A stretch of DNA of 64,000 nt from Hyphomicrobiales bacterium (GCA_017305635.1 JAFKKF010000008.1:124001-188000), one strand, 5' to 3'. Counted from the stretch's first letter, positions 1 through 8,298 are shown. Program-made: numbers and translations. The notes: generated from the letters alone by a model not told the origin.

Positions 1-228
1 CGTGCCGACCATGTGCCGTCCTACACGATCGAGCACACCACCACGCCCTGTCCGGGAAACCCGCTCGGCATCAAGGGCTGCGGGGAAGCCGGCGCCATCG
101 GCTCGCCGCCGGCCGTCATCAACGCGATAACCGACGCCATCGGCAACAATGACCTGCAGATGCCGGCGACCCCGCCGGTCGTCTGGGCAGCGATCCGGGC
201 GGCCGCCAGGCCCGCCGCAGCGGCCTAG
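1..228 (+). CDS. Molybdenum hydroxylase large subunit (xanthine/CO dehydrogenase family), C-terminal end
   Basis: This is the last 75 residues of a molybdopterin-binding large subunit; the gene enters from the left edge in frame with base 1 and stops at TAG 226-228. The stretch G-N-P-L-G-I-K-G-C-G-E-A-G followed by a helix with A-I-G-S-P-P-A-V is the family's conserved C-terminal block, and its Glu corresponds to the active-site Glu next to the molybdenum. These enzymes hydroxylate carbons of N-heterocycles, aldehydes or CO, passing electrons to an Fe-S subunit and a FAD subunit. The FAD subunit follows 13 bases downstream, confirming the operon. The substrate cannot be inferred; most of the protein is outside the window. 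Confidence 0.9.
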   Translation, partial: RADHVPSYTIEHTTTPCPGNPLGIKGCGEAGAIGSPPAVINAITDAIGNNDLQMPATPPVVWAAIRAAARPAAAA

Positions 229-241
229 GGAGGAGCGAGAA

Positions 242-1033
242 ATGTACGCCACCACCTACCATCGTCCGTCCTCGGTCGAGGAAGCCGCCAGGCTGCTTTC
301 CGGCGAAGCCAAGATCCTTGCCGGCGGGCAGACCCTCCTGCCGGCGATGAAGCTGCATCTCGCCGGCCCGAGCGACCTGGTCGACATCCGGCGCATCGGC
401 GCGTTGAAGGGCATCAAGGCCGATCGCTCGGCGGTGACCATAGGTGCCGCGACCACGCATTTCGAGGTGGCGAGCAGCCCCGACATCCGCAAGGCGATCC
501 CGGCGCTCGCCACGCTCGCCGGCTGGATCGGCGACCCGGCGGTCCGGCATGTCGGAACCATCGGCGGTTCCATCGCCAACAACGACCCGGCGGCGGACTA
601 TCCGGCTGGCCTCCTCGGGCTCGGCGCGACCGTCGTCACCAACCAACGCGAGATCGCGGCCGACGACTTCTTCACCGGGCTCTTCTCGACGGCGCTGGAG
701 GACGGCGAGATCATCACCGCCGTCAGGTTCCCGGTGCCGAAGCGGGCCGGCTACGAGAAGCTGCGCCACCCGGCTTCGCGCTTCGCGCTGGTCGGGGTGA
801 TGGTCGCGGAGACGGCCGGCGGTGTCCGCGTCGCGGTCACCGGCTCGGGGTCGGACGGCGTGTTCCGCGCGACGGAGCTGGAGGCGGCGCTGGCGAAGAG
901 CTTCACCGCCTCGGCGCTCGCCGGCATCACCATCGCCACGGACCGCCTCATGTCGGACATCCACGGCGATGCCGCCTACCGGGCGAACGCGATCAGGGTG
1001 ATCGCCCAGCGCGCGGTGGGCTCGGCGAAGTAA
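242..1033 (+). CDS. Molybdenum hydroxylase FAD-binding subunit (CoxM/XdhB-like)
   Basis: A 263-residue medium subunit that binds FAD and hands electrons from the Mo/Fe-S subunits to the final acceptor. The N-terminal PCMH-type FAD domain shows both signature loops: L-A-G-G-Q-T-L-L-P near residue 32 and T-I-G-G-S-I-A-N-N-D-P-A-A-D-Y-P-A near residue 110; the CoxM-like C-terminal domain follows. The ATG at 242 was chosen because a strong ribosome site (AGGGAGGAG) lies just upstream and the frame before it overlaps the preceding gene. It is cotranscribed with the large subunit. The small [2Fe-2S] subunit is not downstream, so it should lie left of the window. Confidence 0.92.
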   Translation: MYATTYHRPSSVEEAARLLSGEAKILAGGQTLLPAMKLHLAGPSDLVDIRRIGALKGIKADRSAVTIGAATTHFEVASSPDIRKAIPALATLAGWIGDPAVRHVGTIGGSIANNDPAADYPAGLLGLGATVVTNQREIAADDFFTGLFSTALEDGEIITAVRFPVPKRAGYEKLRHPASRFALVGVMVAETAGGVRVAVTGSGSDGVFRATELEAALAKSFTASALAGITIATDRLMSDIHGDAAYRANAIRVIAQRAVGSAK

Positions 1034-1072
1034 GGGCGATCGACGCGTCGGCGCAGGAGCCGGCGCGACCGG

Positions 1073-1705
1073 TCAGGCGATGCCGGTCACTGCGACGAGC
1101 GACCGGGCAATCCCCGGTGCGCAGGCGAGCACCCGGTTGCCGAGCCGCATGCCGTCATTCGCCGCGAAGTCGCTGGTCCGCCCGCTCGCCTCCTCGACGA
1201 GGAGAAGCCCGGCGAGAACGTCCCAGCTCCACAGGTGCAGCTCGCAATAGCCCTCGATCCGGCCGCAGGCGACCTGGGCGAGGCCGAGCGCCGCCGAGCC
1301 CGCCTGGACGAAGTCGTAGCCGGCATGCACGAGGCGCCCGACGAGGTAGTCATCCATGGGCGCACGGTGCGAATTGCCGGCATCGATGACCGAGTCCTCG
1401 GGCCGCAACGTGTCGCGCACCTTGATCGGCCGGCCGTCGCGGAAGGCGCCGGCCCCGCGCCGGGCGGAGAAGAGCTCGCCCGCCGCCGGGTCGATGATGG
1501 CGCCGCAGAGCGTGCGGCCATCGGCGCGGAAGGCGATCGACACGGTGAAATGCGCGATGCCGCGCGCGAAGTTCCGGGTGCCGTCGATCGGGTCGACCGC
1601 CCATGACGCTTCGCCGTCCGTCCCCCCGGATTCCTCGGTGAGGATTCCATCCTCGGGAAAAGCCTCGGCGATCCGCCGGCGGATGAGGCCGTCATCGCGG
1701 CGCCC
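1073..1705 (-). pseudogene. 5'-truncated inositol monophosphatase-family gene
   Basis: About 210 codons match the C-terminal four-fifths of an IMPase/FIG-family phosphatase. The metal-binding residues are present: the Glu of T-E-E-S, the two Asp of W-A-V-D-P-I-D-G-T, and the Asp of W-S-W-D-V-L-A-G. The normal first 55-60 residues are missing: homology starts at once after the SDR stop codon (1707-1709), and no ATG, GTG or TTG lies near the start of homology. The frame stays open back to an ATG at 1792, but those residues do not resemble IMPase and lie inside the SDR in another frame. The simplest reading is a deletion that fused an IMPase 3' portion to the SDR end; translation by coupling from the SDR cannot be excluded. 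Confidence 0.7.
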
Positions 1706-1706
1706 G

Positions 1707-2486
1707 TCAGACCCACCCGCCGTCGACGATGAAATGCTGCGACGTGCACATGCGGCTGTCGTCGGCGGCCAGGAACAGGGCCATGCGCGCAATGTCCGGC
1801 GGATAGACGCGATCGGGCAGGCACTGGCGCTCGGCGATCTGCCGCTCGCCGTCGGGCGTCAGCCACAGCCGCATCTGCCGCTCCGTCATCACCCAACCAG
1901 GGATCATGCAGTTGACACGGATGCGCTCCGGTCCGAACTCGCGCGCCAGCGCCCGCGTCAGGCCGGTGACCGCCGCCTTGGCGGTGACATAGGCGGGGCA
2001 GTCGGGATCGCCCACCATCCAGGTGATCGAGCCGAAATTGATGATCGACCCGCCGCCGGCATCGCGCATCTGCGGGCGCACGGCCTGCGCCGCGAAGAAC
2101 TGATGGCGGAGGTTCACCGCCATGCGGTCGTCCCAATAGGCGGCCGTGACGTCCTCGCTGCGGTGGCGGTCGTCATTGCCGGCATTGTTGCACAGCACGC
2201 CGATGGCGCCGTTCACCTTCGCCGCCTCGGCGATCGCGTCGCGCAGGCGGTCGATGTCGCGCAGGTCGCAGGGGATGAAATGGGGCGCCGTGCCGCCGCG
2301 CGCCCGGATCTGGTCGGCGAGCGTCCTGCCCGCCTCCTCGGCAAGGTCGGCGAAGGCGACCTTGCACCCTTGTGCGGAGAAATGCTCGACCAGGCTCGCG
2401 CCGATGCCGCTGGCGCCGCCGGTGATGAAGATGCTCCGCCCGGCGAGGCTCGGATAGGCCGCCGGTTTCTCGATATTGCCGTTCAT
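1707..2486 (-). CDS. SDR-family oxidoreductase (sugar-acid operon)
   Basis: A 259-residue classical short-chain dehydrogenase. It has the Rossmann glycine motif T-G-G-A-S-G-I-G (residues 22-29), N-N-A-G, a catalytic Ser in G-S-I-T, Y-V-T-A-K and the C-terminal V-D-G-G. ATG 2486 lies 8 bases after the dehydratase stop; longer open frames upstream only overlap the dehydratase. Given the upstream sugar-acid dehydratase, it probably oxidises or reduces the 2-keto-3-deoxy acid or the parent sugar, as in non-phosphorylative sugar pathways; this is inferred from context. Full length, all catalytic residues present. Confidence 0.88.
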   Translation of the reverse strand: MNGNIEKPAAYPSLAGRSIFITGGASGIGASLVEHFSAQGCKVAFADLAEEAGRTLADQIRARGGTAPHFIPCDLRDIDRLRDAIAEAAKVNGAIGVLCNNAGNDDRHRSEDVTAAYWDDRMAVNLRHQFFAAQAVRPQMRDAGGGSIINFGSITWMVGDPDCPAYVTAKAAVTGLTRALAREFGPERIRVNCMIPGWVMTERQMRLWLTPDGERQIAERQCLPDRVYPPDIARMALFLAADDSRMCTSQHFIVDGGWV

Positions 2487-2494
2487 CGTCGCCC

Positions 2495-4222
2495 TCAATG
2501 CGAATGGCGGCCGACGGTGGCGTCGCGCCGCCCGACGAGGAAGTCGAAGTCGCAGCCCTGGTCGGCCTGCAGGACGTGCTGGATGAAAAGGCTCTGGTAG
2601 CCGCTGGCCGCGGGCGGCACGGGCGGCACCCAGGCACGCCGTCGCGCCTCGAGCTCGGCCTCGTCGACGAGAAGCTCGAGCCGGCGGCCGGCGACGTCGA
2701 GCTCGATCATGTCGCCGTCGCGGACCAGCGCCAGCGGACCGCCGCTCGCCGCCTCCGGCGCGGTGTGGAGCACGACCGTGCCATAAGCGGTGCCGCTCAT
2801 GCGCGCGTCCGAGATGCGCACCATGTCGGAGACGCCCTCCTTGAGGAGCTTCGCGGGCAGCGCCATGTTGCCGACCTCGGCCATGCCGGGATAGCCGCGC
2901 GGGCCGCAATTCTTCAGCACCATGATCGAGTCGGCGCCGATCTTCAGGTTGGGATCGTCGATGCGGGCGTGATAGTCCTCGATGTTCTCGAAGACCACGG
3001 CCGGGCCGCGGTGCTGCATGAGCTCCGGGGTCGCCGCGGATGGCTTGATGACCGCTCCGTTCGGAGCGAGGTTGCCGCGCAGGACCGCGATGCCGCCCTG
3101 TTCCGTCAGCGGACGGTCGAAGGAGCGGATCACCTCGCTATTGTAGTTGGGCGCATCGGCGATCAGCTCGCCGACGGTCCGCCCGGACACCGTCTTCAAC
3201 CCGGTATGCAGGAGCCCTTTGTCGGCGAGCGCGCGCATCACCGTCCGAAGGCCCCCGGCATAGTAGAAGTCCTCCATCAGGAAACGGCCGGAGGGCATCA
3301 GGTCGACGATCGTCGGGACATCCCGGCCGAGCCGGTCCCAGTCGTCGAGGTCGAGCGGGATACCGATGCGCCGTGCGACGGCGATGAGGTGGATCACGGC
3401 ATTGGTCGAGCCGCCGATCGCACCATTGACGCGGATGGCGTTCTCGAAGGCCTCCCGCGTCAGTATCGCGGACATCGGCACGTCCTCGCGCACCATGTCG
3501 ACGATGCGGCGGCCGGCGAGATGGGCGAGCACGCCGCGGCGCGCATCGACGGCGGGGATCGCGGCATTGTCCGGCAGCCCGATGCCGAGGGCTTCCACCA
3601 TGCTTGCCATGGTCGAGGCGGTGCCCATGGTCATGCAGCTTCCCGCCGACCGGCTCTGTCCCTGCTCGGCCGCGAGGAAGTCCTCGATCGCCATGCGGCC
3701 GGCCTTCACGTCCTCGTAGAACTTCCAGACATGCGTGCCCGAGCCGATCGTCTGGCCACGGAAGTTGCCGTTGAGCATGGGCCCCCCGGAGACCGCGATC
3801 GCCGGCAGGTTGCAGCTCGCCGCGCCCATGAGGAGCGCGGGCGTGGTCTTGTCGCAGCCGACGAGCAGGATGACGCCATCCATCGGATTGCCGCGGATCG
3901 ACTCCTCGACATCCATGCTGGCGAGATTGCGGAAGAGCATCGCCGTCGGGCGCATGTTCGATTCGCCGAGCGAGGTCACCGGAAACTCGAACGGCACCCC
4001 GCCAGCCTCGTAGACGCCGCGTTTGACGTGCTCGGCGAGCCCGCGAAGGTGGGCATTGCACGGCGTCAGCTCGGACCATGTATTGCAGATGCCGATCACC
4101 GGCCTTCCATCGAAGAGATCGTCCGGCAGGCCCTGGTTCTTCATCCAGCTGCGGTGCATGAACGCGTTCTTGCCGTTGCCGCCGAACCACTCGGCCGAAC
4201 GCAATTTGCGGGACTGGGACAT
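2495..4222 (-). CDS. IlvD/Edd-family sugar-acid dehydratase (L-arabinonate dehydratase-like)
   Basis: A 575-residue Fe-S dehydratase that removes water from an aldonic acid to give a 2-keto-3-deoxy acid. Candidate [2Fe-2S] cysteines are Cys55 (L-T-P-C-N-A-H), Cys123 (G-C-D-K-T-T-P) and Cys196 (G-S-C-M-T-M-G); Lys125 would be the carbamylated Mg ligand, and the catalytic Ser is in D-A-R-M-S-G-T-A-Y-G. Spacing and length match the L-arabinonate/D-xylonate dehydratase branch rather than dihydroxyacid or phosphogluconate dehydratase. Its ATG overlaps the upstream regulator stop (TGATG), so translation is coupled. A paralogue with the same architecture lies at 23397-25127. The exact sugar acid is not determinable here. 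Confidence 0.93.
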   Translation of the reverse strand: MSQSRKLRSAEWFGGNGKNAFMHRSWMKNQGLPDDLFDGRPVIGICNTWSELTPCNAHLRGLAEHVKRGVYEAGGVPFEFPVTSLGESNMRPTAMLFRNLASMDVEESIRGNPMDGVILLVGCDKTTPALLMGAASCNLPAIAVSGGPMLNGNFRGQTIGSGTHVWKFYEDVKAGRMAIEDFLAAEQGQSRSAGSCMTMGTASTMASMVEALGIGLPDNAAIPAVDARRGVLAHLAGRRIVDMVREDVPMSAILTREAFENAIRVNGAIGGSTNAVIHLIAVARRIGIPLDLDDWDRLGRDVPTIVDLMPSGRFLMEDFYYAGGLRTVMRALADKGLLHTGLKTVSGRTVGELIADAPNYNSEVIRSFDRPLTEQGGIAVLRGNLAPNGAVIKPSAATPELMQHRGPAVVFENIEDYHARIDDPNLKIGADSIMVLKNCGPRGYPGMAEVGNMALPAKLLKEGVSDMVRISDARMSGTAYGTVVLHTAPEAASGGPLALVRDGDMIELDVAGRRLELLVDEAELEARRRAWVPPVPPAASGYQSLFIQHVLQADQGCDFDFLVGRRDATVGRHSH

Positions 4223-4992
4223 CAGGAACTCCGTGGGGGTTTCGCCGCCGGCCGGCGGCGCGCAATGGCCTGGCGGACGTCGTCTTCCGCCGCGTCGAGC
4301 AGCCTTAGCACGGCCTTGCCCGCTCCGTCGGCGTCATGCGCGGCTATCCGTTCCACGACCAGGCGATGCAGCGGCATCGAATGGCTCTGTCCGCGCGCGT
4401 CGTCGTTCGACAGCCGGAAGCTCATGACCAGCGCCGTCTCGATGAGCGCACCGAGCGAGCCGATCAGCTGGTTGCCGGTCATGCGCAGGATCGCCTGGTG
4501 GAAGGCGAGGTCGGGCTCGGCGAAACGCTCGGCATCGTCCGCGACGCGTTCCATTTCCGCGAGCAGGGACTTGAGGAGCGCCACCTCCGTTGCCGTGGCG
4601 CGGGTGGCGGCGAGGGAAGCGGCCATCGGTTCGATCGCGCGCCGCAGCTCGAAGAGCTCCCGGGCATCATCGCCGCTGCGCACCGTCGCATAGCGCCAGG
4701 AAAGCACGTCCGGGTCGAGAAAGTTCCAATGGATGTGGGCTCGAACGCGCGTCCCCGTCCGCGGGCGCGATTCGACGATCCCCTTGCCGGCGAGCACCTT
4801 GATCGATTCCCGGATCACCGTCCGGCTGACGCCGTAGGCGGCGCTGAGCTCATCGGCGGTCGGCAGCAGCTCGCCGGGCGCGATGTCGCCGCGCACGATG
4901 CTCTGCCCGATGCGGTGGAGGACGATCGCATGCAGGCTCCCCGACACCGAGCCGCCGAGCCGCTCCCCCGGCCGAAACGGCGCCGGCGCCAT
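4222..4992 (-). CDS. FadR-type GntR transcriptional regulator of the dehydratase operon
   Basis: A winged-helix GntR domain (G-E-L-L-P-T-A-D-E-L-S-A-A-Y-G-V-S-R-T-V-I-R-E) is followed by an all-helical FCD ligand domain. The linker W-N-F-L-D-P-D-V-L-S-W is typical of the DgoR-like branch that senses sugar acids. The stop overlaps the dehydratase start, so it heads and probably autoregulates the operon. I chose ATG 4992 (256 residues) because the codons before it are AT-rich and unlike the gene, and because a TATAAT lies at 5029-5034; in-frame starts at 5019, 5028 and 5076 are alternatives. A related regulator is at 22470-23225. Confidence 0.88.
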   Translation of the reverse strand: MAPAPFRPGERLGGSVSGSLHAIVLHRIGQSIVRGDIAPGELLPTADELSAAYGVSRTVIRESIKVLAGKGIVESRPRTGTRVRAHIHWNFLDPDVLSWRYATVRSGDDARELFELRRAIEPMAASLAATRATATEVALLKSLLAEMERVADDAERFAEPDLAFHQAILRMTGNQLIGSLGALIETALVMSFRLSNDDARGQSHSMPLHRLVVERIAAHDADGAGKAVLRLLDAAEDDVRQAIARRRPAAKPPRSS

Positions 4993-5010
4993 TTCGCGAC
5001 TCGATGTTAT

Positions 5011-5037
5011 ATTCTTCATACTTTCCATATTATAGCT
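5011..5037 (-). promoter_or_regulatory. AT-rich promoter/operator island of the dehydratase operon
   Basis: An AT-rich patch in otherwise G+C-rich DNA. On the minus strand it contains TATAAT (5034-5029), a perfect -10 hexamer, with no clear -35, followed by an imperfect inverted repeat (TATAATAT...ATATA). Position just upstream of the GntR start suggests promoter plus autoregulatory operator. The call rests on base composition and position only. Confidence 0.45.
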
Positions 5038-5112
5038 TTTATTGGCGGCGCGAGGAGGCGTCAATCTCCGAGGCATGGGCTCGATGCTCCAGGAATCGCG
5101 GTGGAGCCGCTA

Positions 5113-5235
5113 TGGACCTCGTTGCAAGTGGCTCGTCGAGGAGAGGACCGGCGGGCGGTAGAGCGCGCGCGCGATCGAGACGCGCTGCTGCCGGCATGGT
5201 GGCAGGCGGGCCGGGGGAACGCGCCCGACCGCTTC
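5113..5235 (-). pseudogene. Frameshifted remnant of an ABC transporter ATPase
   Basis: On the minus strand one frame reads Q-Q-R-V-S-I-A-R-A-L-Y-R-P-P-V-L, the helix after the ABC signature. Moving one frame at that point gives L-L-D-E-P-L, the Walker B motif that should follow directly. One lost base near 5142 explains the break; the preceding L-S-G-G-Q signature has decayed to L-P-P-C-R. No Walker A or remaining domain is seen. This is the only recognisable content in the 4993-5344 gap besides the promoter island. It may be left over from a metal-type ABC transporter formerly next to the COG0523 GTPase, which is inference. Confidence 0.6.
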
Positions 5236-5344
5236 GCCACGGGTCGGGCCTAGCCGCCGCGCGCGACGAATTCTATGCTTGCGGGAAGATATCGGGGTGG
5301 CACCTTGCCGGCCCCGCCTTGTTTCCGGAGGAGACGGGTTTTCC

Positions 5345-5668
5345 ATGTGCGCGGCATGCGGTGTTCTTGGCGGCGGCCCCGACTGGCTCGACCGGAGCGG
5401 AAGCGGCGAGCCGGCAAGCTCCGCGCCGGGCTCGGAGCGCCAGCGTCGCATCGCGCTGGTCAACCTGCTTCTCGAAACGCCGCGCCTTCGTCTCCGGCCC
5501 TTCGGACCCTGCATGGTGATCGGGGGACCGACCGGGCGCAGCGAAATCGTCGAGGATCTGAGGCACGTCTGGATGCAGGCCGACAGGCTGAGCGCCAGTC
5601 ACGTCGATCCGCTCGATCCCGCGCTCCTCGATCGTCTCGCCAGTCAATCCCTTGCCCGAAGCCGATAG
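5345..5668 (+). CDS. Small Cys-containing protein coupled to the COG0523 GTPase
   Basis: A 107-residue protein starting M-C-A-A-C-G-V-L-G-G-G, with a CxxC pair at residues 2-5, an Arg-rich middle, and a C-terminal region ending D-P-L-D-P-A-L-L-D-R-L. There is no signal peptide or membrane helix. It overlaps the GTPase start by 17 bases, so the two are probably translationally coupled. GGAGGAG about 12 bases upstream supports ATG 5345. From memory, similar small Cys proteins accompany CobW-like genes in Alphaproteobacteria; their function is unknown to me. A role as metal-binding client or partner is a guess. Confidence 0.6.
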   Translation: MCAACGVLGGGPDWLDRSGSGEPASSAPGSERQRRIALVNLLLETPRLRLRPFGPCMVIGGPTGRSEIVEDLRHVWMQADRLSASHVDPLDPALLDRLASQSLARSR

Positions 5669-6704
5669 CCGCCTTGCCGTCTTCCTCCTGACCGGCTTCC
5701 TCGGCAGCGGGAAGACGACTCTGCTCGCGGCGCTCCTCCAAGGTGACGCCGGCCGCGACACGGCGGTGGTGATCAATGAATTCGGCGAGATCGGCCTCGA
5801 CCATCTCATCCTCGGCCGGATCGAGGGCGAGGCGGTGGCCCTCCAGAACGGCTGCGTCTGCTGCGCGCTGCGCACCGACCTCAAGCAGACGCTGCAGGAC
5901 CTCCTCGACCGTTCCATGCGCGGCGAGATCCCGCGCTTCAACCGCGTGGTGATCGAGACGACGGGCCTCGCCGATCCGGTGCCGATCCTCGAGACGCTGA
6001 CCAGCGACATCCTGCTCCGGCACCATTTCCGGCATGAGGCGACCATCGTCACCCTCGACGCGATCCTCGGAGAGGGCCAGCTCCGGAGGCATCCGGAATC
6101 GGTGCGCCAGCTTGCCCTCGCCGATCGCGTGATCCTGACGAAGACGGATATCGCGACGGCGGAAGAGGTGGAGGAGACGCGCCGCGCCGCGGCCGCCATC
6201 AATCCAGGGACGCGGCTCTCGGAGGGCCCGCTGACGCAGGATGCGGTGGGCAGTCTCCTCGAGGCGGCGGAAGGCGATGCGGAGAGCCGCCTGAACGCGG
6301 TGCGCGCCTGGCTCGATGCCTTCGAACGGAACGATGTTCCGGTCCATGGGCGGCGCGACGGGGCCGCTTCCGACCTCCGCTCGCTCGCCCTCGACGTCAG
6401 GGAGCCGCTCGACTGGAACGCCTTCGGCGTCTGGCTGTCGGCGCTCCTGCATCGCCACGGCAGGCGCATCCTGAGGACCAAGGGTATTCTCGACGTCAGC
6501 GATGCGGCGGGACCGGTGATCCTGCAGGCGGCGGAGAGCGTCATCCACCCGCCGGTGCACATGGGCGCCTGGCCGGACGATGCCCGCGGCTCGCGCATCG
6601 TCTTCATCACGAGGGGCCTCGACCCGGAGGATATCCGCCGGTCGCTGGAAGTCTTTCTCGCGGCCGCCGCGCGGATGTCCGGATCGGGCGAGGCGGCCGC
6701 CTAG
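5652..6704 (+). CDS. CobW/COG0523-family metal-chaperone GTPase
   Basis: A 350-residue G3E-family P-loop GTPase. The Walker A is G-F-L-G-S-G-K-T-T (15-23), the metal-binding motif G-C-V-C-C places Cys at 68, 70 and 71, the G-binding motif is T-K-T-D, and a CobW C-terminal domain ends the protein with V-H-M-G-A-W-P. Such proteins deliver Zn, Co or other metals to enzymes. The start is a TTG at 5652, the first possible start in this open frame, overlapping the small Cys protein. The stop shares a CTAG with the convergent SDR stop (6701-6704). No Zur box was recognised upstream, so the metal is undetermined. Confidence 0.88.
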   Translation: MPEADSRLAVFLLTGFLGSGKTTLLAALLQGDAGRDTAVVINEFGEIGLDHLILGRIEGEAVALQNGCVCCALRTDLKQTLQDLLDRSMRGEIPRFNRVVIETTGLADPVPILETLTSDILLRHHFRHEATIVTLDAILGEGQLRRHPESVRQLALADRVILTKTDIATAEEVEETRRAAAAINPGTRLSEGPLTQDAVGSLLEAAEGDAESRLNAVRAWLDAFERNDVPVHGRRDGAASDLRSLALDVREPLDWNAFGVWLSALLHRHGRRILRTKGILDVSDAAGPVILQAAESVIHPPVHMGAWPDDARGSRIVFITRGLDPEDIRRSLEVFLAAAARMSGSGEAAA

Positions 6705-7486
6705 CCCCGGATCAGCATCCGCCCGCCGTCGACGAGAAGGGTATGGCCGGTGACGAAGGAGGCGTCGTCGCTGGCGAGGAAATGGTAGGCGGCGGCGATA
6801 TCCTCCGGCTTGCCGATGCGGCGGACGGGCTGCGTGCGCCCGGTCTCGGCAATGCCGCCGGCGCCGAGCGAATTGACCGAATCAAGGGTCTGCGGCGTCT
6901 CGATAATGCCCGGCGCGATGGCGTTGACGGTGATGCCGAGCGGTCCGACTTCGGCGGCGAGCGAGCGCACCATGCCGACGATGCCGGCCTTCGCCGCCGA
7001 ATAGTGGACATGCGCCTCCCAGGCCTCGAACGGGCCGGCGGTGGAGGCAGTGGCGAGCAGCCGCCCGCCGCCGGCATCGCGCATGGCGGGCAGCACGGCG
7101 CGGAAGAGGCGCCAGACGCCCTGCAGGTCGATGCCGAGGGTCTGCTCCCACGACCGGTCGTCGAGCTCGAGCGACGGCTTGCGGCGGGCTATGGCGGCAT
7201 TGGCGAGCGCTATGTCGATGCGGCCGAACCGCGCGAGGGCCGCGGCGGCCAGCGCGTCGACCGAGGGGGTCTGGCCGACGTCGGTCTCGACCACCATGGC
7301 CTGCCTGCCGGCGGCCGCGACGTCGGCGCGGACCCGGTCGACATCGTGGCCGTCCGGCGAATAGGCGGCGAGCACGACATGGGCGCCGGCATGGGCGAAG
7401 CGGCGCGCCGTGGCGGCACCGATGCCCGAGGCGGCGCCGGTTATGACGGCGATCTTGTCGGTCAGCGCGAACATCGGGTTCCCCAT
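6701..7486 (-). CDS. SDR-family oxidoreductase
   Basis: A 261-residue classical SDR with T-G-A-A-S-G-I-G near the N-terminus, A-N-A-A in the N-A-G position, a catalytic Ser in T-A-S-T, Y-S-A-A-K and terminal V-D-G-G. It is last in a four-gene minus operon (GntR, AA_synth protein, SDR, this SDR), 5 bases after the previous stop. A second Met at 7474 is an alternative start. It may act on an alcohol or keto group of the compound imported by the divergent transporter; that is inferred from shared regulation. Confidence 0.87.
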   Translation of the reverse strand: MGNPMFALTDKIAVITGAASGIGAATARRFAHAGAHVVLAAYSPDGHDVDRVRADVAAAGRQAMVVETDVGQTPSVDALAAAALARFGRIDIALANAAIARRKPSLELDDRSWEQTLGIDLQGVWRLFRAVLPAMRDAGGGRLLATASTAGPFEAWEAHVHYSAAKAGIVGMVRSLAAEVGPLGITVNAIAPGIIETPQTLDSVNSLGAGGIAETGRTQPVRRIGKPEDIAAAYHFLASDDASFVTGHTLLVDGGRMLIRG

Positions 7487-7491
7487 TGCGG

Positions 7492-8298
7492 TCAGTAGGC
7501 GGTCCAGCCCCCGTCGACCATCAGGAGATGGCCGGAGACGAAGGTGCAGTCGTCGGAGGCGAGGAAGAGCGCGGCGCCGGCGACGTCGTCGGGGCGGCCG
7601 AGGCGCGGGAAGGGCGTGCGGGCGAGGGAATAGGCGGTCGCGGCGTCGATGGTGCCGCTCGCGACATATTCGGCTTCGCCGGGGTGGTAGCCGGTGATGA
7701 TGCGGCCGGGGCCGATGGCGTTCACCAGGATGCCCTCGCGCGCATAGTCGACGGCGAGCTGGCGGGTCATCTGCGCGATGCCGGCCTTGGCGACGGAATA
7801 GGTGAGGTGGCCGGGCGGGGCGGTAACGCCGAGCTGGGAGGCCATGTTGACGATGCGCCCGCGGATGCCGTCGGCACGCGCCTCCTCGCCGGCCATCGCC
7901 GCGATGGCGGCGCGGTTGACGAGGTAGTGGCTCCTGAGGTTCAGGTCCATGTCGGCGTCCCAGTTTGCCGGCGTCGTGGCGAGGATCGGGTTGCCGCGGA
8001 AGGTGCCGGCATTGCTGACGAGGATGTCGATGCGGCCGGAGGCCTGCCGCGCGGCGGCGAAGAGCGCCTCCACCTCGCTCTCCTCGGTGACGTCGGTGCG
8101 CTGGAAGATCGCGCGCCCGCCGGCCTCGGCGATCGCACGGGCCGTCGGCGCGCCGCCGTCGCGCGCGGAATTCTCGCCGTCGTCGAGATCGGCAACGACG
8201 ACCAGCGCGCCCTCCGCGGCGAAGCGGCAGGCGATCGCCCGCCCGATGCCGGAAGCGGCTCCGGTGACGAGGGCGGTGCGGCCGGCGAGCCGCGTCAC
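7492..8298 (-). CDS. SDR-family oxidoreductase
   Basis: A 268-residue SDR with T-G-A-A-S-G-I-G, S-N-A-G, a catalytic Ser in M-A-S-Q, Y-S-V-A-K and the C-terminal V-D-G-G. The start is a GTG at 8298 that overlaps the stop of the AA_synth gene (GTGA), a coupling pattern used throughout this window; upstream codons in this frame belong to the neighbour. An insert of about eight residues (D-G-E-N-S-A-R-D) after the second strand makes it slightly longer than the classical size. Two adjacent SDRs suggest successive redox steps on one substrate. Confidence 0.87.
   Translation of the reverse strand: MTRLAGRTALVTGAASGIGRAIACRFAAEGALVVVADLDDGENSARDGGAPTARAIAEAGGRAIFQRTDVTEESEVEALFAAARQASGRIDILVSNAGTFRGNPILATTPANWDADMDLNLRSHYLVNRAAIAAMAGEEARADGIRGRIVNMASQLGVTAPPGHLTYSVAKAGIAQMTRQLAVDYAREGILVNAIGPGRIITGYHPGEAEYVASGTIDAATAYSLARTPFPRLGRPDDVAGAALFLASDDCTFVSGHLLMVDGGWTAY

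Noticed and set aside
1706-1792. Upstream ATG at 1792 as the start of the inositol-monophosphatase gene
   Set aside because: The extra residues do not resemble the family and overlap the SDR C-terminus in another frame; the fragment is better described as truncated.
2498-4693. A 731-codon open frame on the plus strand opposite the dehydratase and GntR genes
   Set aside because: It is the antisense shadow of G/C-rich third positions; the translation is Arg/His/Asp-rich without any domain, whereas the minus strand encodes clear enzymes.
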